This document shows positions 27,458-36,001 of a stretch of DNA of 44,254 bases, in pieces. Each line of letters opens with the position of its first letter. Position 1 is the first letter of the stretch. Origin of the DNA: Anaerolineae bacterium (lineage in GTDB: Bacteria > Chloroflexota > Anaerolineae > Promineifilales > Promineifilaceae); NCBI GenBank assembly GCA_023384355.1, contig JAHDWL010000026.1:1-44254 (forward strand), read 5' to 3'. The position numbers and the translations under genes were made by a program. Under the pieces are notes generated by a model. That model was not told the DNA's origin and did not search any database. It was given only the letters and a program-made list of their open reading frames with translations.

Positions 27458-28243
27458 TTACTGGGTCTGCTGGCTTATAGAAACAACGCGTACCTCTGTT
27501 GTTTCGGCAAGGTTGTTCAGGATGCTTTCGGGAGCGCCATCATCAGTTATCAGAATATTGGGCTCCGTGGCGTTCAGGACTTTAACCAATGACTTGACCC
27601 CAATCTTACTCGAATCCAGCATCAGAATAATCTGATCGGCGGCTTTAACCATTGCTTTTTTAGCTTCAGTTTCCATCAGGCTTGGATCGGTAAAGCCACT
27701 ATCCAATCGCAATCCAGTCGTTGAGAGAAACACCTTATTTGCGTGAAACTCGCTGAAGAAATTCTGAACGATCGGTCCTACGAATGTTAGTGAGACTTCG
27801 CGCAGAATGCCTCCGGTGCATATCACCGTCAGGTCCGGCAATAACTTTTGGAGGGCCATAGCTGTGTAGAGTCCGTTGGTGATGACAGTAAGGCCGCGGA
27901 AACGACGTAAATGGGGCACCATCATAACTGCGGTCGTACCTCCTTCCAGAATGATGATGTCACCATTTTCAACAAAGGTCTGAGCCGCATAGCTTGCAAT
28001 CAATTCTTTTTGCTGCCGATTGATCAGTTGCTTGCTCGCATATTGAGGCTCAACCCTGATCATTTGCGCCGGAATAGCCCCTCCCCGCGTTCTGCGGATG
28101 CGCCCTTCTTCTTCCAGGATCGAAAGATCACGACGAATTGTCATCGTTGAAACATCAAAATTCGCACTGAGATCGCTGATCACACCGATCCCCTGGCCCT
28201 CAATCGCTTCCAGGATACGCTGTCGACGTTGCTCAGGTAACAT
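27458..28243 (-). CDS. DeoR-family transcriptional regulator
   Basis: Seen: 261 residues. The N-terminal helix-turn-helix (EQRRQRILEAI, VSTMTIRRDLSILEEEGRIRRTRGGA) is the DeoR signature. The C-terminal DeoRC sugar-phosphate sensor has ILEGGTTAVMM and VITNGLYTAMAL. A GAGGGGG site precedes the ATG at 28243. It is divergent from the sugar cluster, and its own promoter (28272-28300) and that of the cluster both carry GTTAAC. Known: DeoR proteins are usually repressors released by a phosphorylated sugar. Inferred: controls the genes from 28407 rightward and itself. The inducer is likely a product of the sugar kinase or isomerases encoded there. Confidence 0.92.
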   Translation of the reverse strand: MLPEQRRQRILEAIEGQGIGVISDLSANFDVSTMTIRRDLSILEEEGRIRRTRGGAIPAQMIRVEPQYASKQLINRQQKELIASYAAQTFVENGDIIILEGGTTAVMMVPHLRRFRGLTVITNGLYTAMALQKLLPDLTVICTGGILREVSLTFVGPIVQNFFSEFHANKVFLSTTGLRLDSGFTDPSLMETEAKKAMVKAADQIILMLDSSKIGVKSLVKVLNATEPNILITDDGAPESILNNLAETTEVRVVSISQQTQ

Positions 28244-28256
28244 ATAACCCCCTCAA

Positions 28257-28262
28257 GTTAAC
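28257..28262. promoter_or_regulatory. Candidate DeoR operator 1 (GTTAAC)
   Basis: GTTAAC palindrome just downstream of the deoR-type gene's -10 and right before its ribosome site. It is the partner of the copy at 28389-28394. Binding here would give autorepression. Confidence 0.4.
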
Positions 28263-28271
28263 ACAAACAAA

Positions 28272-28300
28272 AATGTAACAGTATCGTTGACAGCCGTCAA
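28272..28300 (-). promoter_or_regulatory. Promoter of the DeoR-type regulator gene
   Basis: Minus strand: TTGACG (28295-28300), 17-nt spacer, TACATT (28272-28277). The -35 overlaps an inverted repeat, TTGAC (28287-28291) and GTCAA (28296-28300), which may also be a protein site. Confidence 0.6.
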
Positions 28301-28360
28301 ATTCGCCGTTTAAGCTCGGAAACCAATGGTTCAAATTCAGGATTCTGATTAAATTGCCAC

Positions 28361-28388
28361 TTGCATGCGTTGTATTTTATTATATAAT
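28361..28388 (+). promoter_or_regulatory. Promoter of the sugar cluster
   Basis: TATAAT at 28383-28388 with TTGCAT at 28361-28366 (16-nt spacer). The -10 is perfect and the -35 only half matches, as expected for a regulated promoter. An 11-bp inverted repeat AACCA-A-TGGTT at 28321-28331 lies upstream and could bind an activator. Confidence 0.55.
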
Positions 28389-28394
28389 GTTAAC
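28389..28394. promoter_or_regulatory. Candidate DeoR operator 2 (GTTAAC)
   Basis: Part of the palindrome TGTTAACA (28388-28395) that follows the -10 of the cluster promoter directly, at the expected transcription start. Binding here would block the whole sugar operon. Confidence 0.4.
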
Positions 28395-28406
28395 AATCTA
28401 ATATTT

Positions 28407-29009
28407 ATGTACAAATCAGGACATCAAATTGTGAGATTTTCGGAACTGATGCGAGAATTTGATGTAGAAGAGGGCACATTTTCCGGCGATGACTGTAGTG
28501 TGCGACGTCTTAGCGATCTACAGGGCTATTTCGCCGATGAGGCAGCCTATGAGGCCGCTCTTGAGGCGGGAGACCCAATCGTATACTCTGTATCTGCATT
28601 TACACCAAGTAATGATGAGGGTGCGTTGCATTGCGCAATAGCCCGCATTGAACCGGGGCGAATCGGTTGCGAATGGTACCTCACAAAAGGCCATTTTCAC
28701 GCCTGGCGTGCAGCAGCTGAATTTTATATTGGCCTTGGGGGTGAAGGGGTCATGGTGTTAGAAAGCGAACATGGCGAAAGCCAAATGGTGTACTTGAAGG
28801 CTAACAGCATTATTTATGTCCCTGGCTACACCGCCCATCGTACAGTTAACACAGGTGATGTACCGCTGGTCTATCTGGGAGTCTATTCTGCCGCTGCCGG
28901 GCACGATTACGGCGCGATTGCGCAACGCAATTTTCTGAAAGTAGTTGTGGACTTCGATGGCAAAAACACCATGATAGACAGAGAGGTTTTTCTCGAAACA
29001 TTAGCTTAG
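28407..29009 (+). CDS. Cupin-type glucose-6-phosphate isomerase
   Basis: Interconverts glucose-6-phosphate and fructose-6-phosphate. Seen: 200 residues from the ATG at 28407; a GTG at 28431 with AGGA nine nt upstream would give 192 and may be the true start. The cupin metal site KGHFHAWRAAAE (HxH-x6-E) is followed by YVPGYTAHRTVNTGD with the last His, then GHDYGAI. This is the pattern of the archaeal/Thermococcus-type enzyme. It is unrelated to the ordinary Pgi and is common in sugar clusters of Chloroflexota and Firmicutes. It is first in the long co-directional run and has its own promoter. Confidence 0.87.
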   Translation: MYKSGHQIVRFSELMREFDVEEGTFSGDDCSVRRLSDLQGYFADEAAYEAALEAGDPIVYSVSAFTPSNDEGALHCAIARIEPGRIGCEWYLTKGHFHAWRAAAEFYIGLGGEGVMVLESEHGESQMVYLKANSIIYVPGYTAHRTVNTGDVPLVYLGVYSAAAGHDYGAIAQRNFLKVVVDFDGKNTMIDREVFLETLA

Positions 29010-29043
29010 GTTTTAATCACCAACTTGCAAGGAGAAAAGGACG

Positions 29044-30405
29044 ATGAAATCAACCCCCTATTCACGTCGCGAGTTTATCCGTCTCGCGTCCCTGTCGTTA
29101 GCTGGAGTCGGCCTTGCTGCCTGCACAGGCCGCGCTGCTACGCCAATGGCTACCACAGCTGCATCCGGGGTAGCCACGGCACCGCCGGCAACAGCCACGG
29201 CCGAAAGTGTGGCGCAGGCGGTAATACTGAAGATAATGCACAATTGGAGCGAAGCAGATCCTTCAGGTATCCCGTTCACCAACATCCTGTCGCAGTTCCA
29301 ATCAACGCATGACAATATAACTCTGGAGCAGGAGGTCTTCGATGTCGAGGATATCCCAACGAAGGTCGAGACTGCGTTCATCTCTGGTCAGGAACCGGAT
29401 ATCATTTTTCAGAATCTGATGTCAAATAGCCGCGAATGGAACGATATCGGATTAACGGTTCCGGCATCGCCCATCCTTTCCGACTTGGGTCTGCAAAGTG
29501 CATTTTTAGACTCCGCCATCTCGGAATACACCATTAACGACACGCTGGTTGCTATCCCGTTGCAAGGGTTTGTTTGGCCACTCTGGTACAACACAGAGAT
29601 ACTCGATAAAGCGGGGGTTGGTGTACCCACTACTATTGATGAACTGATTAACTTTGCCGACAAAGTGCGGGGCGCCGGTTTCAATCCCTGGGTTGTCGGC
29701 GGCGCAGACACGTGGGCCTATATCGCTTTTGGCCTTGTTGTTTCTTCCATGCTGGAATGGAAAACGACAGAACGCCTCTTCAGTCAGGGAGGGTTCCGTG
29801 ATGAGCCGGCTGCAGTGGAAGGTGTCGAACTTTTCGTGAGATTGCGTGACGCCGGCCTGTTTGCCGACGATACACCGGGTCTCGATAATGCTGGTATGGT
29901 GCAAACGTTTGTCAATGGGAAATCTGCCCTTGCCCACCTTGGCTCATGGAGTATTCCTGAAGTTTCACCGGAACTGGGTGAGAAGGTAACACTGGCCGGG
30001 TTCCCTCTACCAGGTGGCTCCCCGCTTCAAAAACCACTTTCCTTTGGCTCCTTTATTGGCAAAGCAGTTTGGGTCACACGCAATGGTGCTGAAAAGATGG
30101 CTGCTGTAGAAGAATTCGTTCGCTACTTTTACGATGGTCAAAATATCGCACAGCTCGTCGAAGAGGCTGCGCTGGTTCCGCCGCTGCGTAATGTTCCGCT
30201 TGAAGGCCGTGAGTTACACCCCGTTTATACCAAGCAACTGGCATTGCTGAACGACGTGACCCTCACGCCGCCCATCGGATCAGTTGTGCCCGGAAGTGTG
30301 CGCCCAATCGTGCTCAACAACGTCGGACCACTCGCTTTTGTGCCGGGAACATCCGCCGAGGAGATTTTGGACGCGCTTGACAATGCATACGCGACCGCTT
30401 CCTAA
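29044..30405 (+). CDS. Sugar ABC transporter substrate-binding protein (family 1), Tat lipoprotein
   Basis: Seen: 453 residues. The N-terminus SRREFIRLASLS fits the twin-arginine signal, and GVGLAAC is a lipobox, so the protein is likely folded in the cytoplasm, exported by Tat and lipid-anchored. A Thr/Ala-rich linker precedes the fold. Family 1 features include FTNILSQFQ, ISGQEPDIIFQN near residue 110, LWYNTEILDKAGV near 180, and NGKSALAHLGSW near 295. An AAGGAG site lies upstream. Known: family 1 proteins bind oligosaccharides, sugar acids or glycerol phosphates. It is followed by two permease genes; no ATPase gene is in the cluster, so a shared MsmX/UgpC-type ATPase must serve it. Confidence 0.92.
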   Translation: MKSTPYSRREFIRLASLSLAGVGLAACTGRAATPMATTAASGVATAPPATATAESVAQAVILKIMHNWSEADPSGIPFTNILSQFQSTHDNITLEQEVFDVEDIPTKVETAFISGQEPDIIFQNLMSNSREWNDIGLTVPASPILSDLGLQSAFLDSAISEYTINDTLVAIPLQGFVWPLWYNTEILDKAGVGVPTTIDELINFADKVRGAGFNPWVVGGADTWAYIAFGLVVSSMLEWKTTERLFSQGGFRDEPAAVEGVELFVRLRDAGLFADDTPGLDNAGMVQTFVNGKSALAHLGSWSIPEVSPELGEKVTLAGFPLPGGSPLQKPLSFGSFIGKAVWVTRNGAEKMAAVEEFVRYFYDGQNIAQLVEEAALVPPLRNVPLEGRELHPVYTKQLALLNDVTLTPPIGSVVPGSVRPIVLNNVGPLAFVPGTSAEEILDALDNAYATAS

Positions 30406-30441
30406 TCCCCCATTAGTATTTGGGCTGAGCAGACCACTGTT

Positions 30442-31398
30442 GTGAGAGTAGAATCCGAGACCGCCCTCCATTCTGATACCTCAAAGGCTCCTGCCAAATC
30501 ACGCCGGTTTGGCAGGAGCCTGAAATCGCGTGACCGGATTGCTTTTGTCATCCTGATCTTGCCGGCCGTGATTTGGTTCCTGGCTCTGATGATCTGGCCC
30601 ATCATCAACATGTTCTATGTCAGCTTGTTGAAGTGGAATGGTCTTTTGCGTGACCAGACTTTTATCGGGTTGCAAAATTATGTGCAGTTACTGACGAACG
30701 ATCCCAATTTCTGGCAAGCAATGCGTAATACGGGCGTTCACTTGCTGGTCGGGTTGCCATCGGCGATGATCATCGCTTTTATGCTTGGCTTCTTTTTGTC
30801 ATTGCGTTTGCCAGGGCATCGTGTTTTTCGTGTTATCTTCTTTTCGCCAGTCATGATTTCGGCCGCCGGAGCAGCGATGATGTTTGTAGGTGTTTACATG
30901 CCCAACGGCATCCTGAATACGCTACTATCTGCCGTCGGCCTGGAAAATTTGAGGCGACTGTGGCTGGGCGATCCTTCAGTTGCTCTTGGGGCTGTGATTG
31001 GAGCCGATGTTTGGGCAAGTATTGGTTTTCAGTCGATGATGTTCTACGCAGCTCTTTCGGGTATCTCCCGTGAATACTATGAAGCTGCGAGAATTGATGG
31101 GGCCGGTAACTGGACTATCATGTGGCGCATCGCCTTTCCCCTGATCATCGATATTTTTGGTGTCCTATTGATGTTGCGCACATTGTGGATTTTGCTCGGC
31201 TCGGCGCAGGTAGTCCTACTGCTCACGCAGGGAGGCCCTGGTAATGCTACGCTCACACTCGGCTACTATCTCTATCAAGAGGCGTTTCTAACTCAGCGGC
31301 TCGGTTATAGCCAGGCAATTGCGGTAATTGCATTCATCATCGGCATTATATGCATTTGGTTAATCCGACGTCTGACACGTCGTAGTTACCAGTTATAA
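30442..31398 (+). CDS. Sugar ABC transporter permease (MalF/UgpA type)
   Basis: Seen: 318 residues with six membrane segments from about residue 35. The EAA loop is EYYEAARIDGAGNWTIMWRIAFPL near residue 210, quoted here as EAARIDGAGNW plus flanks. The start is a GTG at 30442 without a good ribosome site. No later start keeps the first helix intact, so it is accepted. Codons 15-27 form a perfect 14-bp hairpin (30485-30521), which may limit translation. It pairs with the next gene product as a heterodimeric channel. Confidence 0.9.
   Translation: MRVESETALHSDTSKAPAKSRRFGRSLKSRDRIAFVILILPAVIWFLALMIWPIINMFYVSLLKWNGLLRDQTFIGLQNYVQLLTNDPNFWQAMRNTGVHLLVGLPSAMIIAFMLGFFLSLRLPGHRVFRVIFFSPVMISAAGAAMMFVGVYMPNGILNTLLSAVGLENLRRLWLGDPSVALGAVIGADVWASIGFQSMMFYAALSGISREYYEAARIDGAGNWTIMWRIAFPLIIDIFGVLLMLRTLWILLGSAQVVLLLTQGGPGNATLTLGYYLYQEAFLTQRLGYSQAIAVIAFIIGIICIWLIRRLTRRSYQL
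30485..30521 (+). promoter_or_regulatory. Perfect 14-bp RNA hairpin in the start region of the permease gene
   Basis: 30485-30498 pairs fully with 30508-30521 around a 9-nt loop. No T-run follows, so it is not a terminator. It lies 80 nt after the binding-protein stop. It could protect the upstream mRNA 3' end and hold down permease translation. Confidence 0.7.
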
Positions 31399-31411
31399 GG
31401 AAACTGCACTC

Positions 31412-32266
31412 TTGCTTAAGCGACTCCATTCCTTTCTCAATACCAGGTCTGATCGCGCATTTATAACCTCAGGCTACATCGTTTGTGTCCTTTATGCGCT
31501 GGCCGTGCTCTTGCCCCTTTACTATATAATAATCTCCTCCTTCAAGGACACAAACGCGATTTATTCCTCGCCGCTTGGTTTACCTGAGTCCTTTGGTTTC
31601 GAGAAATATGCGAAGGCGATCCAAATTGGCGGGCTATGGCGGGCTTTGGGCTTCTCCGTTTATATCACTATCGGGGCTGAGATCCTGACACTACTTTTGG
31701 CATTTCCGGCTGCTTACGCGATTGCTCGTATTCCGGTGCGGATGGCTTCATATGCGGAATTATTGTTTGGGGCCGGTTTGCTTATTCCTATCTTTGCCAT
31801 GTTGGTTCCGGTTTTCCTGACGATGGCTTCACTCGATCTGCTCTACAGTCCGTTGTCTCTGATCCTGTTCTATCCGGCGACCCGACTTTCCGCTTCTGTC
31901 TTGTTGCTTGCCAGCTATCTGCGTGAGATTCCACGGGAAATGGAAGAGAGTGCCGTTATTGATGGAGCATCGCGATTGCAAATTGGGTTGAAGATTTTCC
32001 TGCCTCTTGTCCGCACCGGTATCGCTACTGTTATCATCATCAACTTCTTCAGCATCTGGAACGAGTTTCTATTTGCACTTATTCTGCTCAACACCCGCAC
32101 GCGCACTGTGCAGGTCGCACTCTCAACATTGCGCGGGGAATATATGTCTGATTACGGCATGATCGCGGCCGCGGTCGTCATTAGCGCTGTGCCTGTCTAT
32201 CTTGTTTTTCTCTTCTTCCAGGAACGTATCGTAGAAGGGTTAACAAGCGGTGCGGTGAAGGGTTAA
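31412..32266 (+). CDS. Sugar ABC transporter permease (MalG/UgpE type)
   Basis: Seen: 284 residues with six membrane segments. The EAA loop is MEESAVIDGASRLQIGLKIF near residue 185. The start is a TTG at 31412 with AAGGAA about 10 nt upstream. It begins 13 nt after the other permease gene. SFKDTNAIYSSPLGLPE after the first helix is typical of this subunit. It forms the second half of the importer channel; its substrate is probably an oligosaccharide handled by the glycosidases downstream. Confidence 0.92.
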   Translation: MLKRLHSFLNTRSDRAFITSGYIVCVLYALAVLLPLYYIIISSFKDTNAIYSSPLGLPESFGFEKYAKAIQIGGLWRALGFSVYITIGAEILTLLLAFPAAYAIARIPVRMASYAELLFGAGLLIPIFAMLVPVFLTMASLDLLYSPLSLILFYPATRLSASVLLLASYLREIPREMEESAVIDGASRLQIGLKIFLPLVRTGIATVIIINFFSIWNEFLFALILLNTRTRTVQVALSTLRGEYMSDYGMIAAAVVISAVPVYLVFLFFQERIVEGLTSGAVKG

Positions 32267-32288
32267 TCCTTAATGCAGGGAAGCAAAT

Positions 32289-33710
32289 ATGATATCCCAA
32301 CGTCCTAATATACTGATTATCCTGAGCGACCAGTTGCGGCGCGACGCATTGGGTGTCTATGGTGACGCTAACGTCTCTACACCTAACATCGACCAGCTGG
32401 CTCTGGATGGTGTGCGTTTCACCCAAGCATGCTCGACCTATCCCATTTGTGTGCCTTTTCGCTTTACCATGATGACTGGAGCATACGCTCACTCGCGTTA
32501 TGTCCCGGCTATCCAATATCGCATGTCCCCTGCAGAGCGGACACTTGCAGACGAGTTTAACGAGGCGGACTATCACACTGTCTACATTGGCAAATGGCAT
32601 CTCTATGCGGGCCATGGTATTTTGCCCGACCACCCTGCCAAGAAATCAAATTTGACGCCAGTCCCGCGCATTCATCAGGGCAGATGGCAGAAATGGCTGG
32701 CGTTTGAATGTGCCAATGCCCCCTTTAACACCTATTACTTTGAGGATGACGATCCGACCCCCAGGCGATTGGAAAAATATCAGACGGATGGTCTCTTTGA
32801 TTTGGCAATGGACTATCTTTCCAATCGAAAGGATGTTGAGCAACCTTTTTGCTGCGTTCTGTCCGTTGAGCCACCCCACTTTCCGCTGGAAGCGCCTCCT
32901 GAATTGGAGAAAAAATGGCGCGATCGCCCGCTGAAACTGCCACCGAACTTTATGCATAAAGAACCCTACGACGTGCCGGGGTGGTTGATTGATGAAAGCG
33001 AGCGTGAGGAATCGTTGACTCAGCGACGCACCTACTACGCCATGATCGAAAACCTCGATGAGAACGTGGGGCGGATGCGTTCATTCTTGCGCGAGAATGG
33101 TATGGCCGATAATACCATCATCGTGTTCCTTTCCGATCACGGCCAGATGGATGGCTCTCACTCTGTCATGAATATTCTTAAGGATCATCCGTTTGAAGAG
33201 TCAATCGGTATTCCACTGATTATCTGCGACCCGCGCTATCCACATCGATCTGGAACTGCGATTGGGGAACCGACATCCACAGAAGACCTCTTCCCGACGC
33301 TGTTAGGTATGGCTGGTCTGAAACCTGCTCATGTTCTGCCGGGCTTTGATCTCAGCCCGCTCGTTCGTGGGGAGGAAGAAGCTCTCTCTCGTGAAGGTGT
33401 TTATCTGGAGTTCGTCCATGATCTGCGGGATGGTCGCTTCCCTGTCTATCACAGATTATATTGGCGTGGTTTCCGAAGCCCCCGTTATAAGTACACCGTT
33501 CTTGGCGACGCCAAGGAAGGAGGTAAACCCTGGCAATTCTTCGACCTTGAGAATGATCCCTATGAAATGAACAATCTCATCGATAGCATGGCACATACAG
33601 ATGAGATTGAACGCCACCACCGGCTACTGCGCCAACGAGCAATTGATACGGTCGATCATTACGTGCTGGCCCCTGCATTTGGTCTGGCCGGCCTCAACCT
33701 TTGGCAATGA
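32289..33710 (+). CDS. Cytoplasmic sulfatase-family hydrolase
   Basis: Seen: 473 residues, no signal peptide. RPNILIILSDQLRRDALG is the metal-binding opening. ICVPFRFTMMTG (Cys54) is the active-site motif, and VFLSDHGQMDG the distal metal site. Known: the Cys of CxPxR is turned into formylglycine by a maturase. The usual Ser/Ala at the fourth position is Phe57 here, while Cys, Pro and Arg are kept. Inferred: removes a sulfate ester (or possibly a phosphonate/phosphate ester) from a sugar inside the cell, before or between glycosidase steps. It begins 22 nt after the permease gene. Choline-sulfatase-like relatives exist, so the substrate is not proven. Confidence 0.85.
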   Translation: MISQRPNILIILSDQLRRDALGVYGDANVSTPNIDQLALDGVRFTQACSTYPICVPFRFTMMTGAYAHSRYVPAIQYRMSPAERTLADEFNEADYHTVYIGKWHLYAGHGILPDHPAKKSNLTPVPRIHQGRWQKWLAFECANAPFNTYYFEDDDPTPRRLEKYQTDGLFDLAMDYLSNRKDVEQPFCCVLSVEPPHFPLEAPPELEKKWRDRPLKLPPNFMHKEPYDVPGWLIDESEREESLTQRRTYYAMIENLDENVGRMRSFLRENGMADNTIIVFLSDHGQMDGSHSVMNILKDHPFEESIGIPLIICDPRYPHRSGTAIGEPTSTEDLFPTLLGMAGLKPAHVLPGFDLSPLVRGEEEALSREGVYLEFVHDLRDGRFPVYHRLYWRGFRSPRYKYTVLGDAKEGGKPWQFFDLENDPYEMNNLIDSMAHTDEIERHHRLLRQRAIDTVDHYVLAPAFGLAGLNLWQ

Positions 33711-33767
33711 TACTCGTTGGTCGATTACAAAATTGTCGTCGGTCCGGGTAATTCTTCGACGAGTACT

Positions 33768-34178
33768 ATGGAAAATTACGTCACTAAATCCATTCCCGTG
33801 GGAAAACCAGAAGTTTCATTTGTTGTTCGCCCGTGGGGATCCTTCCACCAATACGCGAATAACGAAGAAGTTACTGTCAGCCTGATGAGCGTGAATGCCG
33901 GCCAACGACTCAGCCTGCAATCCCATACTGGGCGCGCTGAACTGTGGATTGTCCTCGATGAAGGAGCGATCGTGCAAGTGGGTGACGATATTCTATATCC
34001 GCTGCCGGGAGCAGAGGTGTGGATACCAGCAAACACCCGCCACCGGTTGAGCAGTGGACGTAACGACGATGTTATGGTGCGAGTGCTGGAAGTCGCCTTC
34101 GGCAACTGGCAGCAAGAAGATATTCGTCGTTATGAAGATGATTTCGCACGGCCACAAGAAGGGGATTTACATGGGTAA
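33768..34178 (+). CDS. Cupin mannose-6-phosphate isomerase, type II domain alone
   Basis: Seen: 136 residues from the ATG at 33768, or 153 from a TTG at 33717; neither has a good ribosome site. RPWGSFHQY, NAGQRLSLQSH, RAELWIVLDEGA and WIPANTRHRLSS correspond to the C-terminal isomerase cupin of ManC/AlgA bifunctional enzymes, and the protein ends EDDFARPQ. The typical second His of the HxH pair appears as Thr (QSHTGRAE), so one metal ligand is altered. No GMP-mannose pyrophosphorylase part is present. Inferred: isomerises mannose-6-phosphate or a related aldose phosphate. The stop overlaps the start of the next gene by eight nt. Confidence 0.78.
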   Translation: MENYVTKSIPVGKPEVSFVVRPWGSFHQYANNEEVTVSLMSVNAGQRLSLQSHTGRAELWIVLDEGAIVQVGDDILYPLPGAEVWIPANTRHRLSSGRNDDVMVRVLEVAFGNWQQEDIRRYEDDFARPQEGDLHG

Positions 34179-35964
34179 GTCAGCGACGTCCTGGCGCAAT
34201 AGTTCACAACCGTTGATGCCTGTCCGGGTAGAACCGACTCCGCCAGGGCAATATGATATCTATCCCGGTTTCCCGACCGGTTCCGGTCAAATCGAGGTCG
34301 GATTCGCCGCTTTGGCAGAGCGCGTGGCGGCTCATTCCACTGTGATCATCGATGGCTTCATTGGCGTCTTCTGGAGCGATTTGCGTGCTCGCCTCGACAA
34401 GGCACTGAAAAAATTAGGGGTTGAGGCTGCCTGGATCGATGTGGCACGGATGTTAAAGTCGGAAACCGAGATTGAGGCGCTCGTTAACCCCTTTCTGGGG
34501 GGAGATGATCCAATTTTCGGAACTCGCTTTACAGGCGATCTCGGCGATTTTTTTGATAGCGAGAGGCTGGCGGCAGCTGAACCTGATTTATCCTCCGATT
34601 GCACTATTCTGTATGGTTGTGGAGCCGCATTGGCCGGATGGGAAGGTTTTCTTGTCTATGTAGACCTGCCCAAGAGCGAACTACAATACCGTAGTCGTGC
34701 CGGCACCGTCATGAATCTTGGAGCTGCTAAACCAACTACTCCTAAATTAATGTACAAGCGCTTCTACTTTGTAGATTGGCCGGTATTGACCGATTACAAG
34801 GCCGACCTGTTACTGGACATCGACCTCATGGTGGATGGACAGCGGCCAACAGAACCAACACTGATGGCTGGCGATGTGATGCGTTCGGCACTGGCGACAA
34901 TGGCCCACAACTACATTCGCGTACGACCATGGTTTGAACCAGGGCCGTGGGGAGGACACTGGATCAAGGGGCACATCCCACAATTGCCCCAGGACGTGCC
35001 CAACTATGCCTGGTCTTTTGAACTGATTACGCCGGAGAATGGTCTGTTATTGGAGAGTGATGGATCGCTGCTGGAAATCGCCTTTGACTGGTTGATGATT
35101 GCCCACAATCATGAGGTGATTGGGGACGCCGCCGCCCGATTCGGGACCGAGTTCCCTATTCGTTTCAATTTTTTGGATACCATTGACGGCGGTAATCTTT
35201 CCCTGCAATGTCACCCTCGGTTAGCGTTTATTCGCGAACAATTTGGTGAACGTTTCACACAGGATGAAACATACTACATTCTGGACTGCACACCAGGAGC
35301 GCGTGTGTATCTTGGTTTTCAGACTGGCGTCAACCCCGCCGATTTTCACGCCGTGCTGACGCAAAGTGCTGAAACAGGAGTGAGTGTAGACATTGAGCGC
35401 TATGTGAAATCTCTACCTGCCCATAAGCACGACCTGTATCTAATCCCCAGCGGCACAATTCACTGTTCGGGCACCGGCAATATGGTGCTGGAAATCAGCG
35501 CCACGCCATATTTGTTCACCTTCAAGATGTATGATTGGCTTCGTCTTGATCTTGAGGGCAAGCTACGCCCGCTAAATATCGAGCGGGCTTTTGACAATCT
35601 GTGTTTCGAGCGTCAAGGGGAGCGTGTCGAGCAGGAATTGGTCAGTCATCCCTACGTTGAAGCCGAAGGTGTTGACTGGCAGCGCATACACCTGCCGACA
35701 CATCACGAGCATTTTTATGATGTGCGCCGCTATGAATTCGATAGCACAATCACTGCTGAGACGAATGGCTCAGTACACATCATGAGTCTGGTTGAAGGGG
35801 GTCATGTGTTGCTGGAGACAAAGAATGGAATGCGGCAACGCTTCAACTATGCAGAGACGTTTATCGTCCCGGCTGCTGCTGCCAGCTACCGGTTGATAAA
35901 TGAAACTAGTGAGCGCGTCAAAGTACTGGTCGCCCACATGAAAACCCCGGCTGTTGGCAGCTAA
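34171..35964 (+). CDS. Class I mannose-6-phosphate isomerase fused to a kinase-like N-terminal domain
   Basis: Seen: 597 residues from the ATG at 34171 (AAGGGGA upstream); the frame open from 34054 is a shadow of the preceding gene. Residues about 55-230 resemble the uridine-kinase fold ([11 protein letters not shown], then [13 protein letters not shown] and [11 protein letters not shown]). At the P-loop position, 59-68, there is no GK(S/T), so ATP binding of the normal kind is lost. The C-terminal half is a class I isomerase: [10 protein letters not shown] near 255, LSLQCHP at about 343-348 (zinc site) and [10 protein letters not shown] near 426. A last cupin-like stretch follows. Inferred: interconverts mannose- and fructose-6-phosphate. 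It follows a second isomerase gene with an overlap. Confidence 0.78.
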   Translation: MGKSATSWRNSSQPLMPVRVEPTPPGQYDIYPGFPTGSGQIEVGFAALAERVAAHSTVIIDGFIGVFWSDLRARLDKALKKLGVEAAWIDVARMLKSETEIEALVNPFLGGDDPIFGTRFTGDLGDFFDSERLAAAEPDLSSDCTILYGCGAALAGWEGFLVYVDLPKSELQYRSRAGTVMNLGAAKPTTPKLMYKRFYFVDWPVLTDYKADLLLDIDLMVDGQRPTEPTLMAGDVMRSALATMAHNYIRVRPWFEPGPWGGHWIKGHIPQLPQDVPNYAWSFELITPENGLLLESDGSLLEIAFDWLMIAHNHEVIGDAAARFGTEFPIRFNFLDTIDGGNLSLQCHPRLAFIREQFGERFTQDETYYILDCTPGARVYLGFQTGVNPADFHAVLTQSAETGVSVDIERYVKSLPAHKHDLYLIPSGTIHCSGTGNMVLEISATPYLFTFKMYDWLRLDLEGKLRPLNIERAFDNLCFERQGERVEQELVSHPYVEAEGVDWQRIHLPTHHEHFYDVRRYEFDSTITAETNGSVHIMSLVEGGHVLLETKNGMRQRFNYAETFIVPAAAASYRLINETSERVKVLVAHMKTPAVGS

Positions 35965-36001
35965 TAACCCCCACACAAACTCATTCAGGAGAGAAAACCC
36001 T

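Noticed and set aside
30485-30521. Hairpin considered as a terminator with the permease starting downstream
   Set aside because: No T-run follows, and no start codon after the hairpin leaves an intact first membrane helix.
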